Below the pieces are notes generated by a model. The model ran no database searches. It saw only the letters and a list, made by a program, of their open reading frames with translations, and was not told where the DNA came from. The position numbers were made by a program, and so were the translations under genes. 64,000 bases of DNA from Parapristionchus giblindavisi (Eukaryota; Nematoda; Chromadorea; Rhabditida; Diplogasteridae), in NCBI GenBank assembly GCA_943737045.1, contig CALSFV010000126.1, forward strand, positions 62,001 to 126,000, given 5' to 3'. Below are positions 34,568 through 44,924 of this stretch, piece after piece (the stretch's first letter is position 1; each line of letters starts with the position of its first letter).

Positions 34568-35060
34568 TTAATCAATTTCATTATGGCGCGATCGGCATAT
34601 AGTCTGACGAGCAACCCCACCATTGTAGCATATTCCTTTGACATATCTGAAAACAAAGGATTGAATAATTAAAAGTAATAAAGGAAAGAATGTTTTCGTT
34701 GTCTCTTAAATAAATACAAAGTTCTCGCTGTAGTGCGTGGTGGAATGACTGCATGAATGATTTGTTTGTATTGCTTGCTCACCTGGAGACAACTCCGCGA
34801 GATAGTGATAGTTCCTCTTCATTTTCAGGCCAAAAGCTCTCCAAAGATACATCAAATTTATATAATATTACTGAGGAGTATAGCAACATCGAATCTTCAT
34901 AGGCATCTAGAACAATTGTTTTAGAAAATAATTTAAATAAATCAGCGTAATACGACAAGTCCGATCGTGTCTTGGAAGTTGCATGAAAATAGGACCAGCG
35001 ATCTTGATCTTGCAAGACACGATTGGACTCATCGGAAAACCCTAATAGCGACCCAGCTTA
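34568..35060 (-). CDS. Unrecognised exon pair on the antisense strand of the LTR element
   Basis: On the minus strand an open exon (about 35060-34784) reads GFSDESNRVLQDQDRWSYFH and later FDVSLESFWPENEEELSLS, with CAG|GTGAGC at its end (donor after 34783). It splices in phase through a TTTTCAG acceptor to 34646-34568, RYVKGICYNGGVARQTICRS, which ends HNEID-stop. Composition and splice signals look genuine, but the 5' exons were not found. Because it lies inside the LTR element, it may be captured host sequence. Confidence 0.35.
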
Positions 35061-35155
35061 CATAACACCCCAATCGGCTGATAAAGTTGTTGTAATGCAA
35101 TATGATGTAATACGACAAGTGAAATCATTTTATACCTGGCTCTTGGAGTTATTCA

Positions 35156-35246
35156 GAAGGATAATCGATAACAATCTCTAATTCCTCTTCATTTGCATGT
35201 TCATCTCCATCTACATCTTCCTCAGGATATGCGTCACATACATAGC
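35156..35246 (-). CDS. Acidic terminal exon on the antisense strand of the LTR element
   Basis: After ACTATTCAG the minus-strand frame reads YVCDAYPEEDVDGDEHANEE and ends VIDYPSE-stop. It is coding-like and separate from the exon pair to its left. No upstream partner was identified. Confidence 0.3.
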
Positions 35247-35979
35247 TGAATAGTACCAAAAAATGAAAAACAAGAGCTAAAAATGAAAGAGATCGCAAAT
35301 ATAATTAGAATTGGCACATAAAAACAGTGATAACTTCTTGCCGTGAAGGAATAGGGGCGAGATTAGCAGGGGGTGAAGTATACGAGAGTGTACGATGAGG
35401 TCGTTGAACAAATTAACAAAAAAAGTCACGAAAACAAGAATTAAAACCGTAAATTTTAGGCCTAAAAAAATTAATTCAACGACACGCTGCGCGTACGCAA
35501 CGCGCGAGAGCTGGATCTAGCGCTTTTCGGGGAGAAAATCTAGCGGATATGTGTATCTAGCGGCTATCTAGCTTTTTCCTGGATGTTTTTCTAGCCTAGC
35601 GGCTATCTAGCTTTTATCAAGTAGCTTTTCTGTATTTTTCACGATCTAGCGACTATTTAGCTTTTTTCGGTGACTATTTCGGGAGTCGCTTTCTCAGAGA
35701 AATTTGCTTGATCAGGCTACTGTGTGTGGCTAGGACTGATCTCTGCTACTATGTGTGGCACGCTATGAACGAAGTACGCCGAAGGCTCTGCCCAAATTAT
35801 GATTTGGTAGTTGCATCCTTGCGGTGGAAAGTAGATTGAATAATTTCATCATCAAGTGAAATTAACCAAGACAGTAGCAGATAGTGATGCAGAGATGGTG
35901 GAGTGAAATCAGTCTGAAAGAGACTTAATAACTCACCAATCGATTGAAATTGTGATTTCGTCATCATTCGAAATACAAT

Positions 35980-37440
35980 CAATACAATGGCTATAGAGAC
36001 AGTACGAAAGCTCAAGGAGCTGATTACATCACAGAAGGAGATCATTCATTCAATGAATGAGAGGATAACTCTACTACAGATGGTAGTTGTGAGTTTGAGC
36101 AGCAGTAAGGCTGACTCATCAAGAGGAGAGACTCGGATATCGGTCGAGGTAGACACAAGGATACAACCTACAGCAAATGTGGAAAGAATGTTGTGGTGCG
36201 TATGGATGGTAATGGTGATCTGAACGAGATCAAAACGATGCGTGTCGTTAAAAGAGACACCACCACTACAGTGTCAATGTGCGTCTGCACGAGAAATCGA
36301 TTACAAATCGATAAGGGAGCTAGCATCTCACTCACGTCAGATGAGGTGTGGAAGCAGATCGGATTGCCCGATTGCTTGCTCAACGGCGAACTGCATAATA
36401 GTCTGCGCCGACAGCTCCAGACCGAATATCAATGAAATGCTCGCTGAAACTACGCATGGTAGTGAAACAGCATATGCGAAGACGCTCCAAGAGGTCTTCA
36501 CGGTCACAATGAAGATGACCAACGATGTCGATCATGAAAGGATGATTGATAGTGTGCTAGCCAAGGCTATGGAAGATAGTCGAGCAGCACGAATGAAGAC
36601 TATGTAAGTCTCACAGGTCACGAGTTAGATGACCAATGATGTCGATCATGTAAGGATGATTGATAGTGTGCGCCGAGACTACGGATGAGTCAAGCAGCAC
36701 GTATGAAGACTATGTAAGACTCACAGGTCACGAGTTAGATGACCGATGATACTGATCATGTAAGGATGATCGATGATATGCGTGCCGAGGCTACGGAAGA
36801 GTCATGCACCATAATGGAAGACGCTCCAAGAGGTCTTCAAGGTCACAGTGAAGCTGACCATCGACCGATCATGTAAGGATGATCGATGATATGCTTGTCA
36901 AGGCTACAGAAGATAGTCATGCAGCATGTATGAAGACTGAAGAAGTCTTCAAGGTCATAAAGTAAATGACCAATCAGGTCGATCATAAATCGTGATATCA
37001 TAGGAAGGAAATCCTGCAGAGGATATGCTGTCTACTCCTAGAAGTACTCTGGTCCTGATCAGTGAAAATGGGTCATGGCGACCTTGCTGAAAAGGAAAGG
37101 TTCAATGATGTTCGAGATCTATGTGAATCTGCGAACGTAAAGAGTACATGTGAATCAATTGAGAATGAATGATTCACAGTGAACAGACATCTATGAATAT
37201 CTTGATCGACACATTCGGTGTGCCTGAGATAGTGAACGATGATGATGTGGGCATCATGGATGATGATGTCAAAGCGACAGTACCGACGGCAGCGGCACCA
37301 ACTACAGTATCGCCACCACGTTCATCTACCGTATCACCGACGCACTCACCAGCATCCAGGGCAAGCCTGACGAGATCTACGATGCAGCAGCAACGTCAAT
37401 CGCACCTGAGATGATCAACGCGAACGAGAGCAACTTTGAA
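35980..37440 (+). other. LTR element interior, degenerate gag-position region
   Basis: A plus-strand frame at 35987-36223 begins with a likely coiled coil (MAIETVRKLKELITSQKEII) and could be a gag remnant, but it ends early. Further frames (36242-36607, 37169-37414) are disconnected. No zinc knuckle or catalytic motif is seen. Confidence 0.4.
36480..36975 (+). repeat. Imperfect tandem repeat of about 120 bp in the LTR element
   Basis: About four units each contain ATGACCRATGATGTCGATCA, GTAAGGATGATTGATAGTGT and a GAAGACTATG-type end. The units differ by substitutions and gaps. Confidence 0.75.
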
Positions 37441-37559
37441 GAACAGTCATGTTGATAAGATGAAGAAGAAGTACCACTGAGTGGTCCCTTTGTTTCGCTC
37501 ATTTTTTTCTCTCGTTCTGCCATTCATGTTTTATAAGATGTCCCATCTTAGAGGGGAGG

Positions 37560-37892
37560 TGTTGTGTAGATAGCCTATTCCCTATGTATATTGATTGTCT
37601 CTATTCCCTATGCATATTGACTAGAACACGTGCGCGATCAGACTACACTCTCTCTGATACGCACACTCTCTCGTACCCTCTCTACTCTCTCGTGTCTGGC
37701 TCCGCCCACTCTTATGTCTAGATTCCCAATCAGTATAGATGAGTCTCCCTTGATCCTCGCACATGAGATGTGCCCTTCTCTAGTCTTGTATTATTCTGTA
37801 ATTACCCTAGTCTGCTAATAAAGCCTAAGTAGTAAACCCTTGTGCACTCACACTACACTACACGACAACGGGGACGACCTCAATATATAACA
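37560..37892 (+). repeat. 3' LTR
   Basis: Same length as the 5' LTR. It follows the purine tract directly and ends one base before the ATATT duplication. Confidence 0.93.
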
Positions 37893-38261
37893 ATATTTTA
37901 AAAATAAATAAAATAAACGACTTTCTAGCGTTTTAATCAACGGTCGAGAAGCGCGTTACAAACTGCGAAGCCTGACCGCGTTTTGAGATTTTTTAACCGA
38001 AAACCTAGACGAGTTTTGGAACAAAACAACACGCAGCATTTAGAAAATCTGTAACGTAGCTATTCGGCATAGGGTTTGGATTCGGTAATGGTCAACACTA
38101 TTTATTTATTCATTTCTTATTTAAATAATCGCGAACCTTTGCATGCTTTGTGGTGTCCAAGGTGTGGATAATCTCCCCTGAGCACTGGGAACACGAAAAC
38201 TTGATGCCCTCCTGCATGAATAGTAATGTGATTCCATTCAATTGAAGGAATAAATTATTAC

Positions 38262-38311
<50 letters not shown>

Positions 38312-40067
38312 TTATTATTTTTATTATTATTTTCGAGTAGCAAAATGAGTAGAACCTTTCGGAATGTCGTGCGATGTGTTTCATATAGATGATTATACAG
38401 ACGGGACACTTTGGCAGTTGAGTAGCCCGATTCCTCCTTCAATCATAGTTTAATTTCATGCTATTGAACCATACATAGACCAACCCGGTTTCAAGATCAA
38501 CCTGGTTTCAAGACCAACCCGGTTTCAAGATCAACCCGGTTTCAAGACCAACCCGGTTTCAAGATCAACCCGGTTTCAAGACCAACCCGGTTTCAAGACC
38601 AACCCGGTTTCAAGACTATCCCGGTTTCCGCACCCGACCATTAACTCAAAAATGCGTAGAGCCCCTCAACTTGGCAATGTACGACCCGATTTTTGTGCCC
38701 GACCCTCCTGATTTTAATTTCCAGCGACTAAAGTTGCCCAGGTGTGGTATTGAATAGGTTTGCTTAAGAAACCACCATACTGAAGTGCAAAAACTATCAA
38801 AATATAAAAATTATAGTTATACACAAAATTGACAATTACAAAATGTTATAATTGATAAATAAAGGTATACCTCACACAAATGACATTTGAAGATGTCACC
38901 ATCCACTAGAGCAAATCGAGGCTGAAGAAAAAGAAATTAGAAAGGCTAATGGATTGATTGGATCATACCGAAAGGTAAAGGATAAATAAATGATAATAAA
39001 CAAATAAATAAATGGATCGATTGTTATGTGGTGTTAAAATGTTGGAAAAGTTGTTGGAAAAGTGAAAAGTAGAAATTAGCTTTGCATCATACCGGTTGGG
39101 AAGCGGGCATCGCATGAAACGTCACCGTCTCACAGTCACATTGTTTCTAAAATAAAATTAATAATTAAATTAATGTAAAAAATACTTTACATGCAAAAGT
39201 ACGTTACAAACTACCAAGTCTTCCCGCATTTCGGCATTTTTTTATTGTTGAAAAACCGGTCGCATATTACAAAAGAGATTGCCGCGAAAAATTTTAAGCC
39301 GGAAATTCCTGAAAAAAATGCAAAAAAACTGGACGCATTTTGAAAATTTGCAACGAGCTGTTTACTGCATTTAGTTTCGCTATATTTGAACATGACATTA
39401 GCCTAACCTTGTGATTTCTCAATTTGGTTTGACTTTCGATGATCGTCCGACAGCTATCACACATGAGATGAATTCCTTCCTGTTGCAAATTAGAGTGAAT
39501 ATATGTCACATTATATGTGAAATTGGAAAAAAATCAAGGAACATCATAATAATAATTGTTATTATTAACCTTTTCCATCGAACAATGATGAAGCTTTGTG
39601 AAATGGCTTATAAATTGTATAGGAGAAGATGTAGACCACTGAAAAGCATGTTTTTTTTCTACCATACATTTTCTTACCCACATAATGTGCGGATCGACCC
39701 ACTATATAAGACTCATTTTTATGCGAATGATCACAGTTTAAGCGAAAAATATGTGATTTTTCTCAATCGACCCACTATATATAAAATATTTGAAAAAATC
39801 CTGTGAGAGCGCCGAAAATGTATGAATACGTGATTATTTTTATTTTCAAAAAATTGTACAGAAACCAATTCGATATTTCACAAAATATTTGATGTACTTC
39901 TCAAAGAAGGATAAATTTCAACGTCTGCATTAGTTGCTTGCAATTAGTTGGGAAAAGAAATGTGAAAAAATAGACACAAATATATATACCTTGCACAATG
40001 GACATGTGAGTGGGACTTGACCAGTGTTGGTGGAATTGCGTTGTCGCTTGATCGAACTGTGTCCATC

Positions 40068-42983
40068 GGAGTGCTCAGGGGTGGGATACACTTCAGCCAA
40101 AAAGTTGGACTCCAAAAGTGATCTTTGATCTTTGATCTCGCGAAAAACAAATTTGAGATTTTCATATCATGTTATATACCATTCGAAAGAGCGCAAAAAG
40201 TTATATTAGAATATGAATTTTCAAAGGATTTGGTCCAACCCAACGCAAGTAATGCGCGAAAAACCATATTTTTGGGACATTTTCAATCTTCAAAAAAATA
40301 AATCACCACTTTACGATAATCTCCGGGGAAATTCAATGTCGCTATCTTGTAGGAAATTTAATGTAGAATTTAATAAAAATATTCCGGGGAAAATCTATCT
40401 AGTCTAAACATCACTTTTAAAGCAAATTTATCGCCCGATCGAGCTTCGAACGAGCCATCAGGTTCGAATCCCACCCAAGGACAAAATCTTTTGCTGATTT
40501 TTCGCGGGCTTACCAAAGCTGCCCGAGGCTTCCCTATGGGCAAATTGGAATTTTAAAGTATTTTTTGTCCATGTTAACCAGTTTTATTGACTTTATTACT
40601 TCTTGATTTCAATATCTCACTGAATGTGTCAATGTGGTCAGAGATATGTGAATCAGAAGAGAAAATCGATGAGGTGCAGCGCAAAAGAATGAAGAAAGTC
40701 GCATGATGAGGTTATTAAGTAATAGTGACGACTCCGAAGAATACAATTTGAGCAATCGTAATGAATTTTTGAAAGGTGAAATGACAAGAGAAGACGAAGA
40801 AGTTGATCTCGGTGAGGAAGAGAATAATGACAATGAGGAAAACACTTTCGAGCTATCGTGACTACCATTGTTATCAATAGGGATGCACGGTATTTTGCTG
40901 CCGAATATCGGGAATCGCTAACTGATTTTTTTCAGTCAACCCGTGGTTCATGGTTGAAAATTTGCCTGGTAGAAAAATTCATGATGGTCCGAAACCAAAT
41001 ACTTTATACCAGTATATCAACAGTGAGCTAACTTTTACTTTTCTGAATACCGTAACCCAAACTACCGTTATCTAGCCACTCTATCCTATAGTATTTTGTC
41101 GAAGTTCATGCGTGCATGATTTTGAATAGTAAAATATATAAATAAAATATCTTCAACGAGCATGAATTTACAAAGAACCGAATTTTAAAATGAATCCGAA
41201 AATAAAGTCAGCTCATAATACACCACTGCATTCATGATCACTGTTACTAGGGTTACTGTAAGCAGAGTACGGTATTCAGGATCCACCAATATCCGACCTT
41301 TAAAATGCGAATGAAATGTTAAGAAAATGTTAAAGAAGGAGACCCATGAGTTGGCATGACTGACTCCCGCCACGATAAGCATGTTGGCTATTTTTTATAT
41401 TATATGGTAATTAGCGTAAGGAACAATGAGTAAATGAGAGAGTCAAGTATGCAAATCAGATGTGCACTCTCTACATGCCTTGAAAGTTATACTTTGAATG
41501 CAGCATAGTCTGCTTTAAACATATCGGGAATCAATATTAGATATGTCTTTCGATTCGTGCGATGAATCTCTATAATTCTATCCGAACAGTCTAATTACGA
41601 AAAAACTCGTGGGTCTCCATCTTTAACTTCGCAATAATACTATGGGTTCAGCTAGATTACGGTAGTTCAGTTACGATATCCAGAAACATAAGAGTTAACT
41701 CACTGTTAATATACTGGCATAAACTATTTGGTCTCGGACCATCATGAATTTTTCGACCATCGATTTTCTCTTCTCATTCACATATCTATTTTTTTGCTAA
41801 ATAGCTCGAAAGAGTTTTCCCAAACAGTTTAGATACCCTTGAAACACGAAGAGAAGATCGATATCAAATCAGCTATCAGAGGAAAATACAAAATGTCTAA
41901 TCGAAAACCACATTTCTTTCGTCTTTATACTACTCATAATGGTTAATATCCCAGGCGCATTTCATTTTTTCATTACAGGCATAATAGCTTCTTTCCTAAA
42001 GCAGCACGGCTTCTTGTACGACCTAAAAACCTGATTACCTTTAGTTTCCCTGACTATGAGTGAAAATTGATGTAATCTCCTTATTTCCCATAGTAATTCT
42101 ATTTCGACAGTTCTTTGTTCACCAAAAACCGTTTACATCATTTCAACATGTTCGTCTCATTCACACATTTTAGCCGTTCTTTTGTGTACCGTGTTTTCTC
42201 GAAAACGCATAAATATTATCATTTCCATTAAAGATAACTTCTCTTCCTCACCGAGATCAACTTCTTCGTCTTCTCTTGTCATTTCACCTTTCAAAAATTC
42301 ATTACGATTGCTCAAATTGTATTCTTCGGAGTCGTCACTATTACTTAATAACCTCATCATGCGACTTTCTTCATTATTTTACGCAGCACCTCATCGATTT
42401 TCTCTTCTGATTCACATATCTCTGACCACATTGACACATTCAGTGAGATATTGAAATCAAGAAGTAATAAAGTCAATAAAACTAGTAAACATGGACAAAA
42501 AATACTTTAAAATGCCAATTTGCCCATAGGGCAGCTTTGGTAAGCCCGCGAAAAATCAACAAAAGATTTTGTCCTTAGGTGGGATTCGAACCTGATGGCT
42601 CGATCGAAGCTCGATCGGGCGATAAATTTGCTTTAAAAGTGATGTTTAGACTAGATAGATTTTCCCCGGAATATTTTTATTAAATTCTACATTAAATTTC
42701 CTACAAGATAGCGACATTGAATTTCCCCGGAGATTATCGTAAAGTGGTGATTTATTTTTTTGAAGATTGAAAATGTCCCAAAAATATGGTTTTTCGCGCA
42801 TTACTTGCGTTGGGTTGGACCAAATCCTTTGAAAATTCATATTCTAATATAACTTTTTGCGCTCTTTCGAATGGTATATAACATGATATGAAAATCTCAA
42901 ATTTGTTTTTCGCGAGATCAAAGATCAAAGATCACTTTTGGAGTCCAACTTTTGGCTGAAGTGTATCCCACCCCTGAGCACTC
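40068..42983. repeat. 2.9-kb interrupted palindrome
   Basis: The arms 40068-40850 and 42233-42983 are reverse complements, from GGAGTGCTCAGGGGTGGGAT inward. Each holds a tRNA-like B box (GGTTCGAATCCCACC, 40461-40475 plus and its mirror near 42590) and an acidic frame reading MMRLLSNSDDSEEYNLSNRN (40703 plus, 42360 minus). The middle contains a copy of the 4583-5119 palindromic family (40860-41770), itself split by a TTAA element (41335-41622). The left edge coincides with the breakpoint of segmental duplicate C. Confidence 0.85.
41335..41622. mobile_element. TTAA-flanked element nested in two palindromes
   Basis: It begins AGAAGGAGACCCATGAGTTG and ends with the complement of AGATGGAGACCCACGAGTTT, between TTAA at 41331-41334 and 41623-41626. 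It is an inverted relative of 10777-11037. Confidence 0.7.
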
Positions 42984-42985
42984 CA

Positions 42986-43070
42986 CCTGTGAAGTTTGAG
43001 CACACAGAAACGATTTTCACCAACTGTGCCACTTTGCTTGAAGTCTTAGCGAGAACGCCTTTTAAAGGTA
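42986..43070 (+). pseudogene. Short RT C-terminal fragment
   Basis: The plus strand matches the 5' part of the 5758-6075 fragment (minus strand there), as GAAACGATTTTCACCAACTG and AGCGAGAACGCCTTTTAA. It is too short and damaged to translate in full. Confidence 0.55.
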
Positions 43071-43617
43071 CTGAAGGTAGGTAAGGTGAAGGTTTTGCTG
43101 CGTATATTATAACCCCCGAAATAATAAAGGTTTTGACGTACATTGGAATGACTAAATATTGATTGATCTCAACGCTTTATCTCTTTTCGAATAATAAATT
43201 AATATATAATTGCAAGACATATATACTATCATTTATATTTTTCGGAGTTCATATTTTATATTACATTTATTAATATTTTTGTAATACATTTGCTTCTCTA
43301 GTCCTCTCGTTTTGCTCTATCAGATCTGAAGAAGTTGAGAGAGACAGAGAGATATAATTCTGACTATATCCACCTCCATTCCCACGTGCCGTTTGGGACA
43401 TGGCGCGTGATTTGAGATACTGACAATGAGAGAGCCTTCGATTGCAATTTCTCATCCTCTATTATATTATAAGAGGACGACATAAATAACGCTCGTTTTT
43501 TTTCAATTTCCCAAAAAATTATCAAAAAATTGTAACAAAGCATGATGGATTCCAGAAATAATAACCATTGCCATGGATAATCTTCTACCATATATCTGGC
43601 AGTTTTTGGATCAGTTC
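43071..43617. other. Repeat-containing DNA without a gene
   Basis: The 43385-43580 part matches 32475-32650 (both from CCGTTTGGGACATGGCGCGT). Nothing else is recognised. Confidence 0.5.
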
Positions 43618-43824
43618 TTAAGAGAAAAAGTGGGGCTGTTTCTTGAAATATCTGCGTCTTTGAAGCAAATCACTTTGAGGAAGTGATTTAGCACCACGAA
43701 AAGGCGACAACCTCTTTTCTAATCGATCGATTCTCTCGCTTCTCTTATTACTAATTTCAAAGACATCATCTGACTCTCGACTGGAAGAATGGGATATTGT
43801 AAGAGAACTAGAATTAGAATCCTT
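43618..43824 (-). CDS. Serine-rich terminal coding exon of an unrecognised gene
   Basis: After TAGTAG the minus strand stays open for 68 codons to a TAA. It starts KDSNSSSLTISHSSSRESDD, continues with a short charged helix (SERIDRLEKRL) and ends in a basic KKQPHFFS tail. The composition looks coding. Upstream exons, expected above 43850, were not found, and the function is unknown. Confidence 0.4.
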   Translation of the reverse strand, partial: KDSNSSSLTISHSSSRESDDVFEISNKRSERIDRLEKRLSPFRGAKSLPQSDLLQRRRYFKKQPHFFS

Positions 43825-44078
43825 CTACTACATTGGATTGTCTTGTCTGTCATTAGAGAGATACTATGAGATCTTCAGAGAGAACAAAAAACTCTAAAAA
43901 CCATAGAGGGCAAAGGCGGGCTAGTATCAGCATTGGTTGTTCTTTTGGTATGGGGTCGAGCGTCCTTCCCACGTGATTCTTCAAGGTGGAGTCTAAGCTT
44001 CTGCAACTGGAGAGTGTAGGCATGGGCTGTTATAATCGTACCCTCGGGGAGGAGATCCCAGTACTCGAATCCCCGTGT

Positions 44079-44350
44079 TGAACACCAGATTTATAGCATC
44101 ACTCTTTTGCGGTGCAAATCGTTTTTTGGGACACCTCCAGGCTGTTTTTGCCCACCGACCCACTGACTCATTAGCTCTTCACTTTTCATCACCGGTTATA
44201 ATGTTGACCAGACAATCAAGCCGACGATGTCTAATGACAAGAGTTTTTGTCATGTCCACTTCACAGTGCTCTGACCGACCCCGAGTGCCTTAGCAATATC
44301 ACTGGTATCGGGAAACGGATCCTCTTGAAGCAATCGATTAAGATCCACCC
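44079..44350 (-). pseudogene. mariner transposase remnant
   Basis: On the minus strand fragments in changing frames read YGVDLNRLLQEDPFPDTSDI with AKALGVGQSTVKW (helix-turn-helix region), then a stretch near ITGDEK and WVGGQKQPGGVPKNDLHRKR. The latter resembles the mariner sequence that precedes the second catalytic acidic residue. Stops break it. A lone mariner-type end, CAGGATGCGGCAGAATTATG, starts at 44376. Confidence 0.65.
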
Positions 44351-44437
44351 CATAAGGTGATCTTTTTTTATCTTACAGGATGCGGCAGAATTATGGAAAC
44401 ACGATCTTTGATCTCCCCTGTGCAAGAACAACAGGAA

Positions 44438-44538
44438 AACCGTTTTCCGGGGAAATGTGACGTCATTAGCGTAGCGGAGGATTTTTGGAAAACGCCTCCG
44501 CCTTCGCTAATGACGTCACATTTCCCCGGAAAACGGTT
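44438..44538. repeat. 101-bp hairpin with GTGACGTCA arms
   Basis: The arms start AACCGTTTTCCGGGGAAATG and include GTGACGTCATTAGCG; shorter inner arms CGGAGG/CCTCCG continue the pairing. It is followed by a region (44540-44690) bounded by TGTGCATACGGCCAC words, which also occur at about 29872 and 46601. Confidence 0.8.
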
Positions 44539-44769
44539 CTAGCATACGGCCACTGTGCATTCGGATAACGTATTTTACGGGAAAACGCGATTTTCAAGGA
44601 ATTCATTTTACTTGGAAAACGCAGTTTTCCCGGGAAAACATTTTACTCAGTAAAATATTTTCCGCTTTACTGTGCATACGGCCACAGAACTAAAGATCAC
44701 ATCTATATTTATCACTCGACTTTTCGTTCGTTAGCATCTTCTATACCTTCATTAATCAATATCCCATCC

Positions 44770-44922
44770 TATATCTAATGCATATCCCATTGTATTCATT
44801 CTCTTTTGTGATTTATATTTGTGACAAAGAAGACAAAGAAGTTAACAGAAAAGATTTATCGGTACATAACATCATCAACAACTATGATATATTTCACAAC
44901 GATGAAATTGAGGTAGATGAAG
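44770..44922 (+). repeat. Copy 3 of the conserved-frame segment, uninterrupted
   Basis: It reads IYICDKEDKEVNRKDLSVHN then NNYDIFHNDEIEVDE. It carries the intact TA target (44816-44817) occupied at 13312-13807, and is itself cut at its right end by the element at 44925. Confidence 0.5.
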
Positions 44923-44924
44923 TA

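Larger units (their letters stand above)
33666..37892 (+). mobile_element. Young non-autonomous LTR retrotransposon
   Basis: Two 333-bp LTRs (33666-33998 and 37560-37892) start TGTTGTGTAG and end ATAACA, and differ at three positions by eye. The target duplication ATATT is at 33661-33665 and 37893-37897. A primer-binding-like TGGCGACCAGGAC starts at 34001, two bases after the 5' LTR; the TGGCGACC start fits tRNA-Arg-primed elements. A purine tract AGAGGGGAGG (37550-37559) precedes the 3' LTR. No protease, reverse transcriptase or integrase motif is visible in the 3.6-kb interior. The empty target is at 23902-23906 in the sister copy. Confidence 0.93.
33160..40069 (-). pseudogene. Inverted 3' half of the zinc-finger gene, split by an LTR element
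   Basis: On the minus strand the exons equivalent to 10 (truncated, 40069-39990), 11 (39479-39408), 12-15 (down to 38211-38137), 16 (33651-33601) and the terminal 33234-33160 are present with intact frames. Exons 1-9 and the first nine codons of exon 10 are missing: the copy starts abruptly at the edge of another repeat (40068). The LTR retrotransposon at 33666-37892 sits in the intron before the last exons. It could be transcribed from a new promoter, since an ATG-led frame (from about 40115) runs into exon 10, but this is probably chance. Confidence 0.75.

Noticed and set aside
35690..35770. Repeats GCTACTRTGTGTGGC around 34130-34210 and 35715-35760 considered as regulatory array
   Set aside because: Too few and too irregular. 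They are probably decayed repeat units inside the LTR element.
38475..38640. Regularly spaced 17-bp units considered as a CRISPR-like array
   Set aside because: The units are directly adjacent without unique spacers, in a eukaryotic intron. It is a minisatellite.
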